From Gnetum montanum (Eukaryota; Streptophyta; Gnetopsida; Gnetales; Gnetaceae), in contig MNCI01001832.1 in NCBI GenBank assembly GCA_015680685.1, positions 475,129 to 539,128 of the forward strand: a DNA stretch of 64,000 bases. Reading direction: 5' to 3'. Each line of letters opens with the position of its first letter. The stretch's first letter is position 1. The translations under genes and the position numbers were made by a program. The notes beneath the pieces are model-generated. The model was not told where the DNA came from. It did no database searches and saw nothing but the letters and a program-made list of their open reading frames with translations. Positions 9,781 through 21,576 of this stretch are shown here, piece after piece.

Positions 9781-12700
9781 TTGTGTGTTAGGTGTAGTAC
9801 AACTTCAAGTGCAAATGATTGATTGGTTTGGCAAACTCATTGTCATCTATATCAGCAAGCTTGAATGCTCCATTGTCATGGGCCTTGGTGACCAAGAAAG
9901 GCCCTTTCCAATTGGTTGAGAATCTGTTCACACATTCACAAATGCCTTCCTTGATTTGGTGTTTGTGTTGATTGTGGTAGTGCTTTTTCTGTTGCTTCCC
10001 TTGGTACCATTTGATGTGATCAAGCGTCTACATGTGCTCCTCCTCTACAGAGTTGAGGTCAATGGCTCTCAACTCGTTGTTTTGGGCCTCATTAATGAAA
10101 CTCATGAGGATTACACAGAGTGATGGGCCTTGCAATTCAAGAGGCAAAATTACTTCAAACCCATATATAAGGCTATATGGCATCTTACCTATTATTGTTT
10201 TGCATGTTGTGAGGTAGGCCCATAGTGTGTAGACCAGCTGCTCATGCCATCGTCATTTGTTGTTACTAAGCATCTTCTTTAGAAGGTTGATGATGACTTT
10301 GTTTGTGGCCTCCACCTAGCCATTCGCTTGCAGGTAGTATGGAAACGAGAAGGAATGCTTGATGCCAAGGTATTTGTAGAAGTCTTTGGTTTCTACACTA
10401 CTAAACTGTGGCCCGTTGTTTGTGACTATGGTTATGGGTAAACCAAATTGAGTCACTATGTTGTCAAGGATGAACTTAAAAAACTACTGTGATGTGGTCC
10501 TCCTAAGGGGAATGGCTTCAACCCACTTGGTAAAATATTCCATTGCGGTTATGATGAAGCTATGCCCTATAGAGGACTTAGGCATGATGGGCCCTATGAT
10601 ATCCAAACCCCAACCTTAGAATGACCATGTGATCTACATGGTGTGCAATTCAGTGGATGGCACATGCATTAAGTTGCCATGCCATTGGCACATATCACAC
10701 GTTTTAACCTTGGAAACATAATTACACTCCATGTAAGGCCAATAGTAGCCTAGCCGTATGATCTTCAATGCCATTACCCTGGGTGATATGTGGCCTCCGC
10801 ACAGTCCCTTGTGGACTTGATCAACAATTGTTTGCGCTTCACTATCACTAACACAAGTTAACAGTATGTCATTGTAGGATCTCCAACATAGTGTGCTATC
10901 ACCTATGAGGACATACTGCCATGACCATTTTTGCACTACATTTTTTTGGGCAGTGTTCAAACGCTATGGAGGCTCACCCTATTGAAGGTATGACTTGATG
11001 TCATCATACCACTCTTGCACATGAGTCATGCTTATTGTGGTTATGAATGCAATGTCGGTTATTTGTGTGATAGGTTCAATGCAATCCATTACTAAGGTGG
11101 GCAAGGCATGAAACATGTTGGGTGCAATGCTTAAGGCTAATGTGGCTAATGCATCAACAATGGCATTCTCATTGCGGGGAATGTGTTGGATATCTGTGGT
11201 TGCAAACTATCGAAGCAAGTGCTTTGCCAAGTCATAATAAGGTTGTAAGTGTTGTTCTTTACAAGCTTAAACCTCTATGACTTGGTTAATGATCAACTAC
11301 AAATCACCTCGGATCACGAGGTTTCAAATCCCTAGGTCACAAGCTGCTATAAGACTTCTAAGGAGACCTTAATACTCCACTACATTGTTAGTGCAAGAAA
11401 ATGTAAAATGATAAGTAAAGGGTTAGATATCCCTAAAAGAAAATGTGATTATTGTAGTAGCACTACCCCCTTGAGAGGTTGAAGCACCATCAAAGTGTAA
11501 CATTACCTCAAAGTTCGTAGGCACTTGGCTTATGCTGCTAACATGCTCATCCAAGAATTCCAAATCTATGGTTGATTGTTTATTGGTAAAGCCATGAGTT
11601 GTATGGCTATTACTTAATCTTTGGTTGATGCTTGTGCTATGTAATGCAAGTCAAACTCGATGATTATTACTTTCCATTATGCGATTTGACTACTTTCATA
11701 GATCTTCGTTGTGATTGCCTGGAGTACATTACTTTTGCAAATGATGTTTACTTGGCTAAAGAAGAGATAATGCCTCCACTTCTTAAGTGCAAAGACTAAG
11801 GCAAGGAAGTTCTTTTTTAAATTATTTGATTTTGCTTCATGGGCCACTAATGCATAGCTTAGGTAGTATACAGGGACCTATGAGCCATTGTCTCACTTTT
11901 GGTAGAGCAAAGAAGTGATGGACATGTCAGAAGTTGAAAGGTAGATGTAAAAAGTTTTATCTCTTGCGAAGGGTAGGCTGTTGGAAGCTGAGCTAGCCCC
12001 TATTTGAGGTTGTTAAATGCCTCTTGACATTAAGCTATCGACTTGAAGTGGAATCCTTTTTAAGCAAATGTTGCATTGGTTGTAGCTTATCAATCAACCA
12101 TGTGATAAACCAATATATGAATTACAATATGCTTTGTAATCCATGTAGCTCCTTAAGGTTAGTTGGCAGTGCTAAGTTGATGATTGCCTTAACCTTATTG
12201 GGGTCTACGCATATGTCCATTTCTAATACCATGAAACCTAGCATGCAATTTGTCTTGACACTAAAGACACATTTCTTAGGACTCAACCTAAGGTCATGTC
12301 TAAGGCAATGTTTGAGTGCATGATCTAAGTCATTTGCATGATCATGTGTCATTTTGGACTTAACTTCTATGTCATCAATCTAGTCATTGAGCAAGTCTAA
12401 CAGGTAATCACTAAAGATGTACATCATGGCATGTTGGTAGGCTATTCCTACATTCTTTAGTCTGAAAGGCATCATTGTATAGCAAAATGTACCCTAGGGG
12501 GTCATGAAGGTGGTACTAAGCCAGTGCTCACGGTTGATCCAAATTTGGTTATAACTAGAGAAATTGTCCATGAAAGACAACAAGGCATGACTAGTAACAA
12601 TATCAACCAATTAATCAATAGTAGGCAATGATGGTTGCCTTGTTCAGGCCCTAGAAGTCTATGCAAATGCATATACTTCCATTTTTCTTAGGTACAGCTA

Positions 12701-13290
12701 TGATGTTGGAGACCTAATCTACATAGTCAATGGCCTAGATGAAACTAGCCTTATAGAGCTTGGTGATTTCATCATGGACTACCAACGCCACCTCAGGACT
12801 AACCTTATAGGCTTTCTATTTAATTGGTTTTATGCAAGGATCGAGGATGATATTATGCTACACTATGTGAGGATCTAGACCTAGCACGTACTCGTAGGAC
12901 CATGCAAATGCCTTGATGTTGTTGTTGAGTGTCTTTACGATGTGTTGAACATATTGAGGCTCCACCAAGAAACTAAGTTTTAGTGTTTTTGCCTTGCCAT
13001 TGGGTGTTGTTACAAGGGCTTTGATGAGGGGATTCTCAGTGACATCACTTACCTCTAGATTGAGCATCCTAACTAGATGGTTAGGCCAACCTAGCAGTGC
13101 TTCTATAGATGTTACGTAGTCATCACCAGCTGTGGGCTCAAGGTCTAGGCATTGGGCATCAATGCATCTAATGAGGTCACCATAAGCTCTAGTGAGGACC
13201 AAGGGTGAACAAAAATGCTCATATGCATTCTTGTTGTAATCCTGTGACATATCTTGTAAAACAACCAAAAAGAACATCAAGCGACACTTG
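9781..13290 (-). pseudogene. Tat1 pol: RT, RNase H, aRNH, integrase
   Basis: Minus-strand polyprotein relic colinear with Tat2 pol. 12858-13280: pre-RT region ending in AFAWSYEYVLGLDPHIV. 12060-12860: RT, with the active site reading stop-IDD in place of YVDD, then LRLSPKKCVFSVKTNCMLGF. 11600-12050: RNase H. About 11050-11560: the second, archaeal-type RNase H expected in the Tat lineage. 10634-10960: integrase zinc-binding region (HKGLCGGH ... CDMCQWH). 9781-10600: integrase core, with NNGPQF where DNGPQF is usual, so one catalytic aspartate is Asn (a G-to-A change). There are many stops and frameshifts. Inactive. Confidence 0.88.
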
Positions 13291-13389
13291 TCTTAATAGA
13301 GTCAAAATGCAAAACATGGGGAAAGCAATGCAATTAATAATTGCCTAAACATGCAAAAGTGGACATTAGAAAAGCAAGCGTGCAAACTA

Positions 13390-13500
13390 CTTTTAGGCCT
13401 TGGTAGGCCATGATTGCAAATTTAAGGTCTTAGCATACCATGATTTGCCAATTTAAGGTCTTAGTAAACTGTGATTTGTGCATGGTGCATTAGTTCAAGC
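13390..13500 (-). repeat. Short tandem repeat upstream of Tat1 pol
   Basis: About two and a half copies of a 31-bp unit (AATTTAAGGTCTTAGCATAC...). The sense strand carries GCTAAGACCTTAAATT, resembling the decayed terminal units of the Tat2 3' array. It lies between the opposite-strand gene and pol. Confidence 0.65.
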
Positions 13501-14930
13501 TAGGCAAAGAGTGTCTGGGTTGTGGGATTGGGCTAGGCATTCACTAGGCAACCAAAAAAATCTCAAAAATTTTCTAAGTTTGGGATTGTTAGAAAGAAGT
13601 CAAAAATTTTTCTAACGCTGGCTACTACGCTCACCCCTTGCTATGCTTGACCCCCTCTTAGTATGCTCCACAAGAAACTTGGAAAAAAAATTTCCAAGTA
13701 TGGGAGCACAAGTGTTGTAGGTGGTGCATTTAATTACCCTGGGAGGGTATATATGCATGATTCACCAAGGGTAAACTATCATTTTTAAAAGTACAAACAA
13801 GAAGTTACAGAGTGCAGAACAATTTGAAGTGATTACTAGAGTGTAGCAAGTGGAGCATAGCACCAGGATGACATGACATAGTGACCATCAACATCCCGAA
13901 CTTGCCAGTGTGGAAGAGGGAAGGTGAGCCCTGGAATGCCTACCATAGGTGTAGGTGGAGGAGAGGAGAGCATTGCTGATTACTAGGTATGATCGCTATG
14001 CTTGTCCCTTTTTGTACTATTTTTTCTTACATTGGGGTTTGGATCATGGGGTGACCTTCCTTGGTAGGGACCATCACTACCCTAGCTGCTTTAGCAGCTA
14101 CAACCAGGAGGAGAAGACATGCATGTGGGTTGTGGATCTCTATTGATATGTCATTTTATTTTGATTATTTGCATTGATTTTCTACAGTAAATGGGACAAG
14201 GGACAACATGTGGGTTATGATGAATTTTGTATGCTTATTTCCAAGGGACGTAGTGCACAAGGCAAGGGAGAGGGAAAAAATAAGGGTTTTGTCTCAGTAG
14301 TGGACTGGGATTTTTCCCATTGGGGGCCATGCCACATGGAAGACACAAAATAGAACAAACATTGTTATGGCCAAGGCATGTGTGACCAAGGTTTCTTTGT
14401 CCCCCCCCTTCCCCCCCCCCCCCCCCCCTTTTTTTCTTTTTTGTTGGTACATAGAAGAGGGAAATGGCAGATTGAGGCAAGGGTTATGGCTAAAAATAGC
14501 TGAGGCTAGGGGATAGGGTTCTGCTATCACTTATTTTATGATGTGGGAGCAATGCAGGGTGGGGGCAAAGGGAAGGTTAGGCATCATAAGGACACATGGG
14601 GAGAAGGTCATAGAGATGAGGGAGGGGATGACGGCATGGCCATGGGGGCAATGGCTATGACAAGGGGGTAAATGGGACTAGGGAGATTGCCTAGGCCATG
14701 GTCATGGTGGGTATCCTAGCACATGTTATTAGTGCACGATGGCACTAGGCAGTGTAGTGAGGGAGACATGACAATGAGAGCTTGGGTACTGGTTGCAACG
14801 CTCCCCAAGGAGCATAGCCAACACATTGTTCCCAAATGTAATGGTATGCTACACTCTTGATAGTTAGAAAAAATAATTTTCTTTGTTTTTGGTTTATTAT
14901 GCTATGTTAATACTGCTACGCTATGTGAGT
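13501..14930. other. Tat1 spacer between pol and opposite-strand gene
   Basis: No recognisable domain on either strand. By comparison with Tat2, the first exons of the opposite-strand gene, including the HAD-like one, should lie here, but I cannot align them. A long C-rich homopolymer tract occurs at 14400-14437, with a second at 15546-15562; on the sense strand these are G runs. Confidence 0.55.
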
Positions 14931-16760
14931 TAGATAAGAGGGCTACTAAAGAAGCAGTAGCGGCCACAGCGGGAGCAACAGACATGACCCCTCCTCAAGT
15001 TGAAGAGGAGATAGCTCACAAGAGGAGCCACTAGAGGTCCCAAAGATCTTCCACTATTTTGATGTAGAGGGGTTGTTCCACCCTAAGGGTGACTCCACCA
15101 ACCTCTTTGATGATGTGCAACTGGGAGATCGACCCACACTAACATACAAGGGCTTGCTTAGTAGGCACTTTGTGTTGCCATATGCTCTTGCCTTTTGCTC
15201 TTAAGCCTTTAATTGCTTAGTTATTGCTAAGTGTTGCATTGTGTTTGTATTGTAGCCTCATACCTTCCTACCAATGATCCACCACCAATGCATACCCATC
15301 ACATGAAGCCATGGGTAGAGATACCAAATAAATTTACCTTCATAAAAGGCATCATGGAGGACATGGTAGACCACATACAACAGGTAGATCCTGAACTCAA
15401 TATGCATGTTATTTTTCTTGAACTATTTTATCAATTCCATGGCTTAGTTTGTTGCTAATATTGGTTTGTTCGTTGTATGCTAATAAGCTCTAAGCTTTGC
15501 TGGGATCCAAATCAAGAAGCTCACATGGATGTCATTCTTGAATCTCCCCCCCCCCCCCCCCCAAGGTGGAGCAGGTGTCTCATCATGTGTGCAAGATGGT
15601 GAGTAAGTTTGTGCTTTCTAGTGTGAAGGCATTGTGGACCTATAGGGGCTCAAATGAGCACCTATGGAAAGGCGTGCACAAGTTCTATGAGGTAGTGGTG
15701 AGAATAACCACAAAAAACAAGGACCTCCAATCCTGTTATGATTTTTTGTTAGCTCAGCCATAGAAGGATGATACTTGGCAGACATCAAAGATAGATTATG
15801 CCAGGTACTAGTTAGCACTCCAAGGTAAGAATGAGGCTACCTGAGAGATTTTCGAGTAGAAGTTGCAAATAGATCTACTCTCCTACAAGAATGAGGAGTG
15901 TAAGAGCTTCAACGCCAAGGTGTATAGATGAGGGCATACGCAGAAGGATGACAAGCACCACTACAAGTGAAAGTAGGATGCCTACTTATAGTAGCTCAAG
16001 GACGAGTCTATGAAGGCTTGTTTCCTTGAGATGTTCGTTGAGGTGATTGGTGGGAGTCGAGCTTTTGAGTTGTTTACCTAGCATATAGTGGTTAGTGGTT
16101 CCCTAGAGTGAGAGATTTCTTTGCCCTAAGGGAAGACTTCTACGACCACCTTTTCTATGTAGACTCTTGCATGGATTGCTGTGAACAAGGGTAAGATCCT
16201 TGTGAATTTTGACTTTGACCACGAGGATTGAATGTGGTTATTAGAGGTTGAGATCCTTTGATGCTTTGAGGAAGGCCTTGATAGATTGCCTCCAGAGTCT
16301 GATGCAGAACCCTCTCAAGTTAGTTTTTCTCTTGTTTTTTAATACTTCTTTGCCTTGAGGGGAGACTTCTATGGCCACCTTTTTTATGTAGCCTCCTGCA
16401 TGGACTACTGTGAACAAGGGCAAGATCCTTGTGAATGTTGACTTCGACCATGAGGATTGGATGTGGTTATCAGAGGTTGAGATCCTCCGACGCTTTGAGA
16501 AAGGCCTTGATAGATTGCCTCTAGAGTCCAATGCAGGATGCTCTTGAGTTAGTTTTTCTCTTGTTTTTTAATACTTTTTATGTATTAGCTTTGCATGTTA
16601 ATTTTGTATTATATTTTTACACTTGCTGGATAATTTGTTGTTTTACATTATTTTAAGGTAGGCACCAGGCGATAGCACAGGTTCCAACAGAGTAGTAGAG
16701 GAGGAGGAGGAGGAACCTCAACCCTTGCCAAACACTACCAGCTAAGCTGACCTAATGTAG
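14930..16760 (+). pseudogene. Opposite-strand accessory gene of Tat1 (3' exons)
   Basis: Runs against the Tat1 transcription direction. Exon at 15256-15399, after a TGTAG acceptor, reads PWVEIPNKFTFIKGIMEDMV and ends QQVDPEL. It matches exon 6 of the Tat2 gene (WGEYLDKFFFMEGVVSDMI ... EHIDPRA). The next exon, about 15560-16345, has KFVLSSVKALWTYRGSNEHL, IDYARY and LEMFVEVIGGSRAFELF, matching Tat2 exon 7 (CVLCSIRSLWESQNVNEDLW, IHYARY, QVFLDVICASKAFEKF). A donor (CAA|GTTAGT) sits at the same place as in Tat2. An acidic last exon near 16665-16745 has a run of six Glu. Stops and a lost donor after exon 6 show decay. Exons upstream of 15256 are uncertain; 14930-15020 may be the end of exon 4. Function unknown. 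Confidence 0.72.
16121..16578 (+). repeat. 229-bp tandem duplication in the Tat1 accessory gene
   Basis: 16121-16349 and 16350-16578 are two near-identical copies in tandem. Each contains the exon 7 end (GKTSTTTFSM-like start to LDRLPxES) and the following donor and intron start (GTTAGTTTTTCTCTTG). Confidence 0.88.
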
Positions 16761-16859
16761 CCCTACTATTGAGAAATTTTACACTTTAACCATTTTTTGT
16801 TGCATGGTCATGCTATGTACTCTTTTTGATAGAGATATAATAAAATTTATGCCTTTTTG

Positions 16860-17950
16860 TAGTGAGGATTGTGCATGAAGACTTGGACTGTATTAGAAGA
16901 GGTGGTCTTAAGTCATTTGATGTCTTTAGTGAGCGTCTAAATGAGCTAGAATGCTTGATCCAGGCTCAATGTGGATGTGGTCAGCTGCATTGATTGTGCA
17001 GCCTGTTGTGTTGTTGGTGTGGTTCATAGCCTTGCATAGGTTGTGCGACCATGTAGGATGCTTGTTGAGTGTACTACTATAAAGGCTATTGCACATGTTG
17101 TTGTTGCATGTGTTGCATCCAAGGCACAAAGGCAGGGCCCCACCACGTGGTTGTGGCTTAGGATATCATAGGGGACACCATAGAGATAGGTGGGACGTAC
17201 AATGCCTAACCCACATGTGGTTGGGACATTGGCATTATGTGCACATAGGGCTGAGTTGGCATCACGGATGCCGACATAGAGGATTACATACACCATGCCA
17301 AGACCACAAAGGACAATGTAATAGATGATCCTGCATCCTAATGTGTATGTGCTTGATGGCTTACCACAATGGACATCAGTCTGGGTGGTGACAAAGAAGA
17401 TGCTACTGCCTCAAAGAAGGTAGATGGTTGAGACTGCAAAGGAGAAACATTAGAGCTGGGTGGTAGAAAAGAGACATAAAAGGAATTCTCATTTTTTAAG
17501 TGAGCCTTGAATTCCTCTTGCCCATCCTACAAGGGCTCCTCATAGTCAGTTGTTTCATCGTGCTGGTTCAACCCACTCTGTCAAATGAGTTGGTCAAGCA
17601 TCCACCAGAAGGTCTCAATGAGGGAGATGAGATTGTTAGGGGCAAGGAAGTACTCCCTCCCATTCCGATGTATGAGCTCATAACCTTACTTTGCCTCCAA
17701 CTCTTAATGGTCTAAAGGAATGCTTATCTGGAGCTTTGCACAAAGGAAGTTGTATTTATCTTTGTTGAGCACCATGTGCTTGAGAGATTGGTTACAAAGC
17801 TTAAGGGATTACCTTCCCATGAAGATGAGCCCCCCAGCTCCATGGATGTCAATTGTGAATTCCTGCTAGATAAGTCAAACAATGACTACACTTGAGGTAG
17901 AGTTTGAAGGCTCTTCAAGGTTCATACTACTATGAAAAAATGCAAAAGGT
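16860..17950 (-). pseudogene. Tat1 gag, N-terminal half
   Basis: The minus-strand frame aligns with Tat2 gag: DKYNFLCAKLQ ... GYELIHRNGREYF matches EEYNFICIKIQ ... NYELIHRGGQDFI of Tat2. Near 16860-16915, TLTKDIK-stop-LKTTSSNTVQV matches TLTKEVKRLKAASSDTIQI. The proline/glutamine-type linker between them is degraded. Homology stops at about 16860, where the accessory-gene sequence begins, so the gag core, zinc finger and protease have been deleted. Confidence 0.7.
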
Positions 17951-18324
17951 GCAACACTAGAAAAGAAGCGATTAAGTATAACAAGTGCTAAAAACAACTA
18001 AGTATAGAAATGTTAAAATGATAGCTAAGTATGACAGTGCTACTAGAAAAAGCGTCTAACTCTAGTGTTATGCTATAGCTTGCTACACTCCTATGCTGAG
18101 GGCAAGCTACACTCTTCTTAGCACACAGAGTTTAAGGCCCAAGTGTGAGAGATGCACTTTGGCTTCTATCCTATAGGGTTCTAGGGAAATTGAAAATTGA
18201 AACCAATCTACACCAACTAGATCATAGAAAAAAGTAGAGGTGTCACATCTATGCTAGTTCGAAGCTAGTAACGGAGGTGTAGAGAGCATGTGAGACTACC
18301 ATTGAACACAAAAGTAAATGGTAA

Positions 18325-18342
18325 GCCCTCTTTCTAGCGTTA
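18325..18342 (-). other. Tat1 primer binding site
   Basis: The sense strand reads TAACGCTAGAAAGAGGGC, two or three changes from the Tat2 site TGGCGCTAGAAGGAGGGC (38960-38977), at the same distance from the 5' LTR end. I do not assign the priming tRNA. Confidence 0.8.
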
Positions 18343-18348
18343 GAAGAT

Positions 18349-20057
18349 TATGGAAACCAAAAATGTTGACGGCTGGAATGCTAAGGGGGTTTGTAGATGC
18401 ATAGCCTTGACCTCACCTCCCTACGAGGGCCTTTGCTAGGAAATGGACGTGAATTGCCCTAAATAGTCTTGTCGATCAAATATGGACTTCACCAACTACA
18501 ACCAAGGTATCAAGCACAACCGAGGGGTGGCGTGGTTAGCTAAAAATGTAAGTGTTGATGATGTTCTTGGTAGTACCAAGGTTGACTAGACCTAAGTGTA
18601 GCAGGGTCTCTTGGCACGAGAATAGTGGTGCAAGTGTGCAAAAAACATGTAAAATAACGAAAAAGTGTGAATGTGGTACTAAATGTCAAAAAAATACTTA
18701 AAATGCAATAGAGGAAATGCTTAGAATGCAACAGAATTTTAGAGAAAGGAAGGATGATACTACCCTAGACAAGGAGCATAGCAATTACAAATGAGCTTTC
18801 TAGAGGTATGCGGTGTACAGACAGGTGCAGTAGCAATGTAACCAAAGTCTTTGGGATGTCCTAGGGTGAAGACTGATGTCTATTGCAAGGTCCATGCCTA
18901 CTAGGTTGGCTGCCATGATGTCTTGTGGGCTTGCAATGTTGAGTGGGATGCAAAGGTGTTGCCAATGTGCTGATATGCTTCAGTGTATGGGGTGCTCAAG
19001 GTGCCTTGAGTGCCAAGTGATGCTTTGAGATGCTAGCTACTATCTAGATTTGCTAGCCAAAATGCTTCAAATGGCCATTGCTAGAATGAATTGCCAACCC
19101 CTAGAGTGTGGAATGCAGGGGTATTTATAGGCTTAAGGTTAGTGTGAAGTCCAAATTGTGTGCCACATGGTAAAGGGGTAGGTGAGGCTATGCTAACCTC
19201 TACTACGATCCCACTGGAGCAACTAGTGCTACACTTTGATATGCTCCACTGGACCCTGGGAGACTGCCAGACTAGCTATGCTACTAAGACTACATGTGTC
19301 AAGACTGCAATGTACCTACAAATAGTGCAATTTGAAGGCTAGTCTTCAAGACTATGCTCTTCCCTCTTTTAAGTGAGATCGAACATAGGTACAATTTTGG
19401 GGTACAAAAAAGAGTGCAAGTTGTTGATCCTACTTGTCGAAGGAGTGTTGGAGCTGGAATGAAGGCCTGTGTTGAGCTCTGGAAGCTTTTGGAGGCAATT
19501 CCTTGTTGCTATGCTAGCTACACTCTAGAGCATAGCACAATGTTTGGGTAATTCTTGCAAAAACTGAAGTCCAATGCTGCTACACTTACTATGCTAGATA
19601 GCATAGCAAGATGGAATAGAGTGTAGCATGGACACTTAGAAAAAATTGGCAAAAACTACAGTCCTTATTCTTGCTATGCCAGCTACCCTCAAGAGCGTAG
19701 CAGGAAGGGTAGCTTCAGGAGTTAGATTTGCCAAAGTCTTTTTCCATGCTAAGCTAGCTTAACAACTTCTAGCTTGGCACTAGTGTAGACTAGCTACCAG
19801 AGTGCTGCTACACTAGAGAGCGTAGTAAGAGGAATGTAAGCATAGTAAGACACTTAAGAGAAATTTCTACAGCTGCTATTTGACACTTAGAAAATTTTGC
19901 AAATCTGGTTCTATGTTGCATGCTACACTAGCTACACTCTAGAGCGTAGCCCCAGTAGTGGGATCATGGGCCAAACACTTAGGAAAAATTTGCCTTGTGT
20001 TGACACTTAGACAAATTTGCCGTTGCAGTGTTGTTGCCCAAATTTGGTGGTGTTTCA
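18349..20057 (-). repeat. Tat1 5' LTR
   Basis: Direct repeat of 6066-7781. In the sense direction it starts TGAAACACC (plus 20049-20057) and ends near the PBS. It has the same AGCATAGC/AGCGTAGC word richness. It is followed by AGTCC (20058-20062), matching 6061-6065. Confidence 0.88.
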
Positions 20058-20300
20058 AGTCCAACAACTTCTCTATTTTTCATCTTTGATAAGATTATCT
20101 TTACCTCAAAAAAGGAAAGTTCATTAATCAAATTAAAATTTGATTCTTCTTCATGTACATCATCAATAAGAAAAAAAATTAGGTGTCTTAGTTACATGCA
20201 TATCACTAGAAGAAGCCATCTCAACTTTTTGCTCACTAGCTTATAAATTTGCATTTTTAAAATTAACAAAATTTTTCGCATCAATAGACAAAGCATACAT
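20058..20300 (-). pseudogene. LINE ORF2 fragment continuing across Tat1
   Basis: The minus strand reads EVKIILSKMKNREVVG immediately before 20058. It joins in frame to LDNIPIKACKAL at 6065 once Tat1 and one AGTCC are removed. This corresponds to the 'EVKEALKRMKNGKAVGPDDIPIE' block of plant LINE RT. The region further upstream is not recognisable. Confidence 0.8.
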
Positions 20301-20699
20301 TTTAGCATTAGTTAAAATTAAAGGGAATTTAGACTCCCCCATAGGAGAATTCTAGAGAGATCAAATATAATTAGATTTAGTAGAAAGAAAAATCAAATTT
20401 GTTAAAACTATTAAAACTAGAACTAGATGACTTTATGGATCCCTACACTTATAGACAACACAAACTCTCACGATACTTTTATTAAACATAACAATGTGTT
20501 AGATCAACGTATCTGTTGGAATCCAACTTGTGACTTGGAAATCACAAGTTACATGTTCTAATCAACTAAGAAATTTCTCACTAACACTAAAATAGTATAT
20601 TATCAATTTAGTTTAAACAACTCAATTTTATTTGCTAATACTACTAAATTAACATCATAAGCCTAGTACAATTCAATTCTATAATTTGTTCATTTGGTT
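20301..20699. other. Unassigned stretch with LTR-like start and hairpin
   Basis: No gene seen. TGTTGGAATCC at 20515-20525 looks like the start of a copia LTR. A perfect 9-bp inverted repeat, AACTTGTGA/TCACAAGTT, lies at 20525-20533 and 20542-20550. Confidence 0.4.
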
Positions 20700-21478
20700 T
20701 GGGTTTTTCTTATGCAACTTAGGTGGGGGATAAGGAAGACCTCATTGATTATATTGCTAAAATACATATGATCATTAGGATTATGAGCTTGGAAGGTTAG
20801 AAAACAAATATTTTACATTATTTATTCCATAGTGTTGTATAGATGTATTGTATGGGGGCTAGGCCTTGGCACAAAAAATTGGCAAGCTATTGAAAGGATG
20901 TAAAAAATGTTACTTTTAGTATGTGATTTACTTCCATTAGAAGCTAAAGCTCTTTGTTAATTCATTAGCTTTATTTACAATTTGCTAGAACCTAAGCAAG
21001 CTAAATTTTCCAAAATAGTTCTCGAAGATACAAAAGAATAAAGATGGTATTTTCAGGAAATACAGTGGCTAAAAAATGAATTCTCTTATTGAAGGTAATG
21101 CAACATAATCCTAAACACATACGTAGGTTAGTTAAACAACAAGTGCTAAGAAAAATATGGTCAAATATAGAAGGAACGAAAAAATTTTACTTGGAGCACA
21201 TTAGCGGTAATCAGCTTGATTTAAAAGTTTCCTATCTTATATCTAGAATTTCAATAAGACCTCCTAGCTTAATTACCAAGCTTTGTTTGAGTTCACATCA
21301 ACTCAAGATAGAAAGTGGGAGATGGATAAATCTTCCTAGAGAAGAGCATACATGCAAGCTTTGTGGATCAACAATACTTAAGGATGAGTCTTTTTTAGTT
21401 ATCCTTGAACTACTCATCTCTACCAAAAATATACTATTGCAGCAAAAATTTTGTAGGACTTATTTTTATTACATCTAG
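20700..21478 (+). pseudogene. LINE ORF2 C-terminal relic
   Basis: Plus-strand fragments include VLYRCIVWGLGLGTKNW (compare VLYKCMVWGQ in the LINE at 56880), IGSHHLR-type text as LSSHQLKIESGRWINLP, and a terminal CKLCGS zinc-finger-like motif. This is the usual end of plant LINE ORF2. There are several stops; the open part is 21089-21478. Confidence 0.72.
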
Positions 21479-21576
21479 TGCCACTTAGCCACTTTGTTAA
21501 ATCTATTTTTATTGTCCATGAGATGAATGTACTTTTTGTTCAAGAGAACATGTTTGGTCTATAGATGTAATATGAC

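Larger units (their letters stand above)
6066..20057 (-). mobile_element. Tat1: Tat/Ogre-lineage Ty3/gypsy element
   Basis: A 14-kb element reading right to left. LTRs at 6066-7781 and 18349-20057 are direct repeats, flanked by the 5-bp duplication AGTCC (6061-6065 and 20058-20062). Order in the sense direction: 5' LTR, PBS, gag N-terminal half, an opposite-strand gene, pol (RT, RNase H, archaeal-type RNase H region, integrase), tandem array, polypurine-tract hairpin, 3' LTR. Gag C-terminal half and protease are missing. All frames are broken. It sits inside LINE ORF2, whose frame resumes precisely across the element. The two LTRs differ at many sites, so the insertion is old. Confidence 0.9.

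Noticed and set aside
14400-14437. Poly-C/poly-G tract as G-quadruplex regulator
   Set aside because: Two such runs occur in decayed spacer of Tat1 with no counterpart in Tat2; slippage or sequencing uncertainty explains them as well.
21089-21478. 129-residue + frame as an intact gene
   Set aside because: It matches the C-terminal end of plant LINE ORF2, and the preceding part of the same protein is broken by stops.
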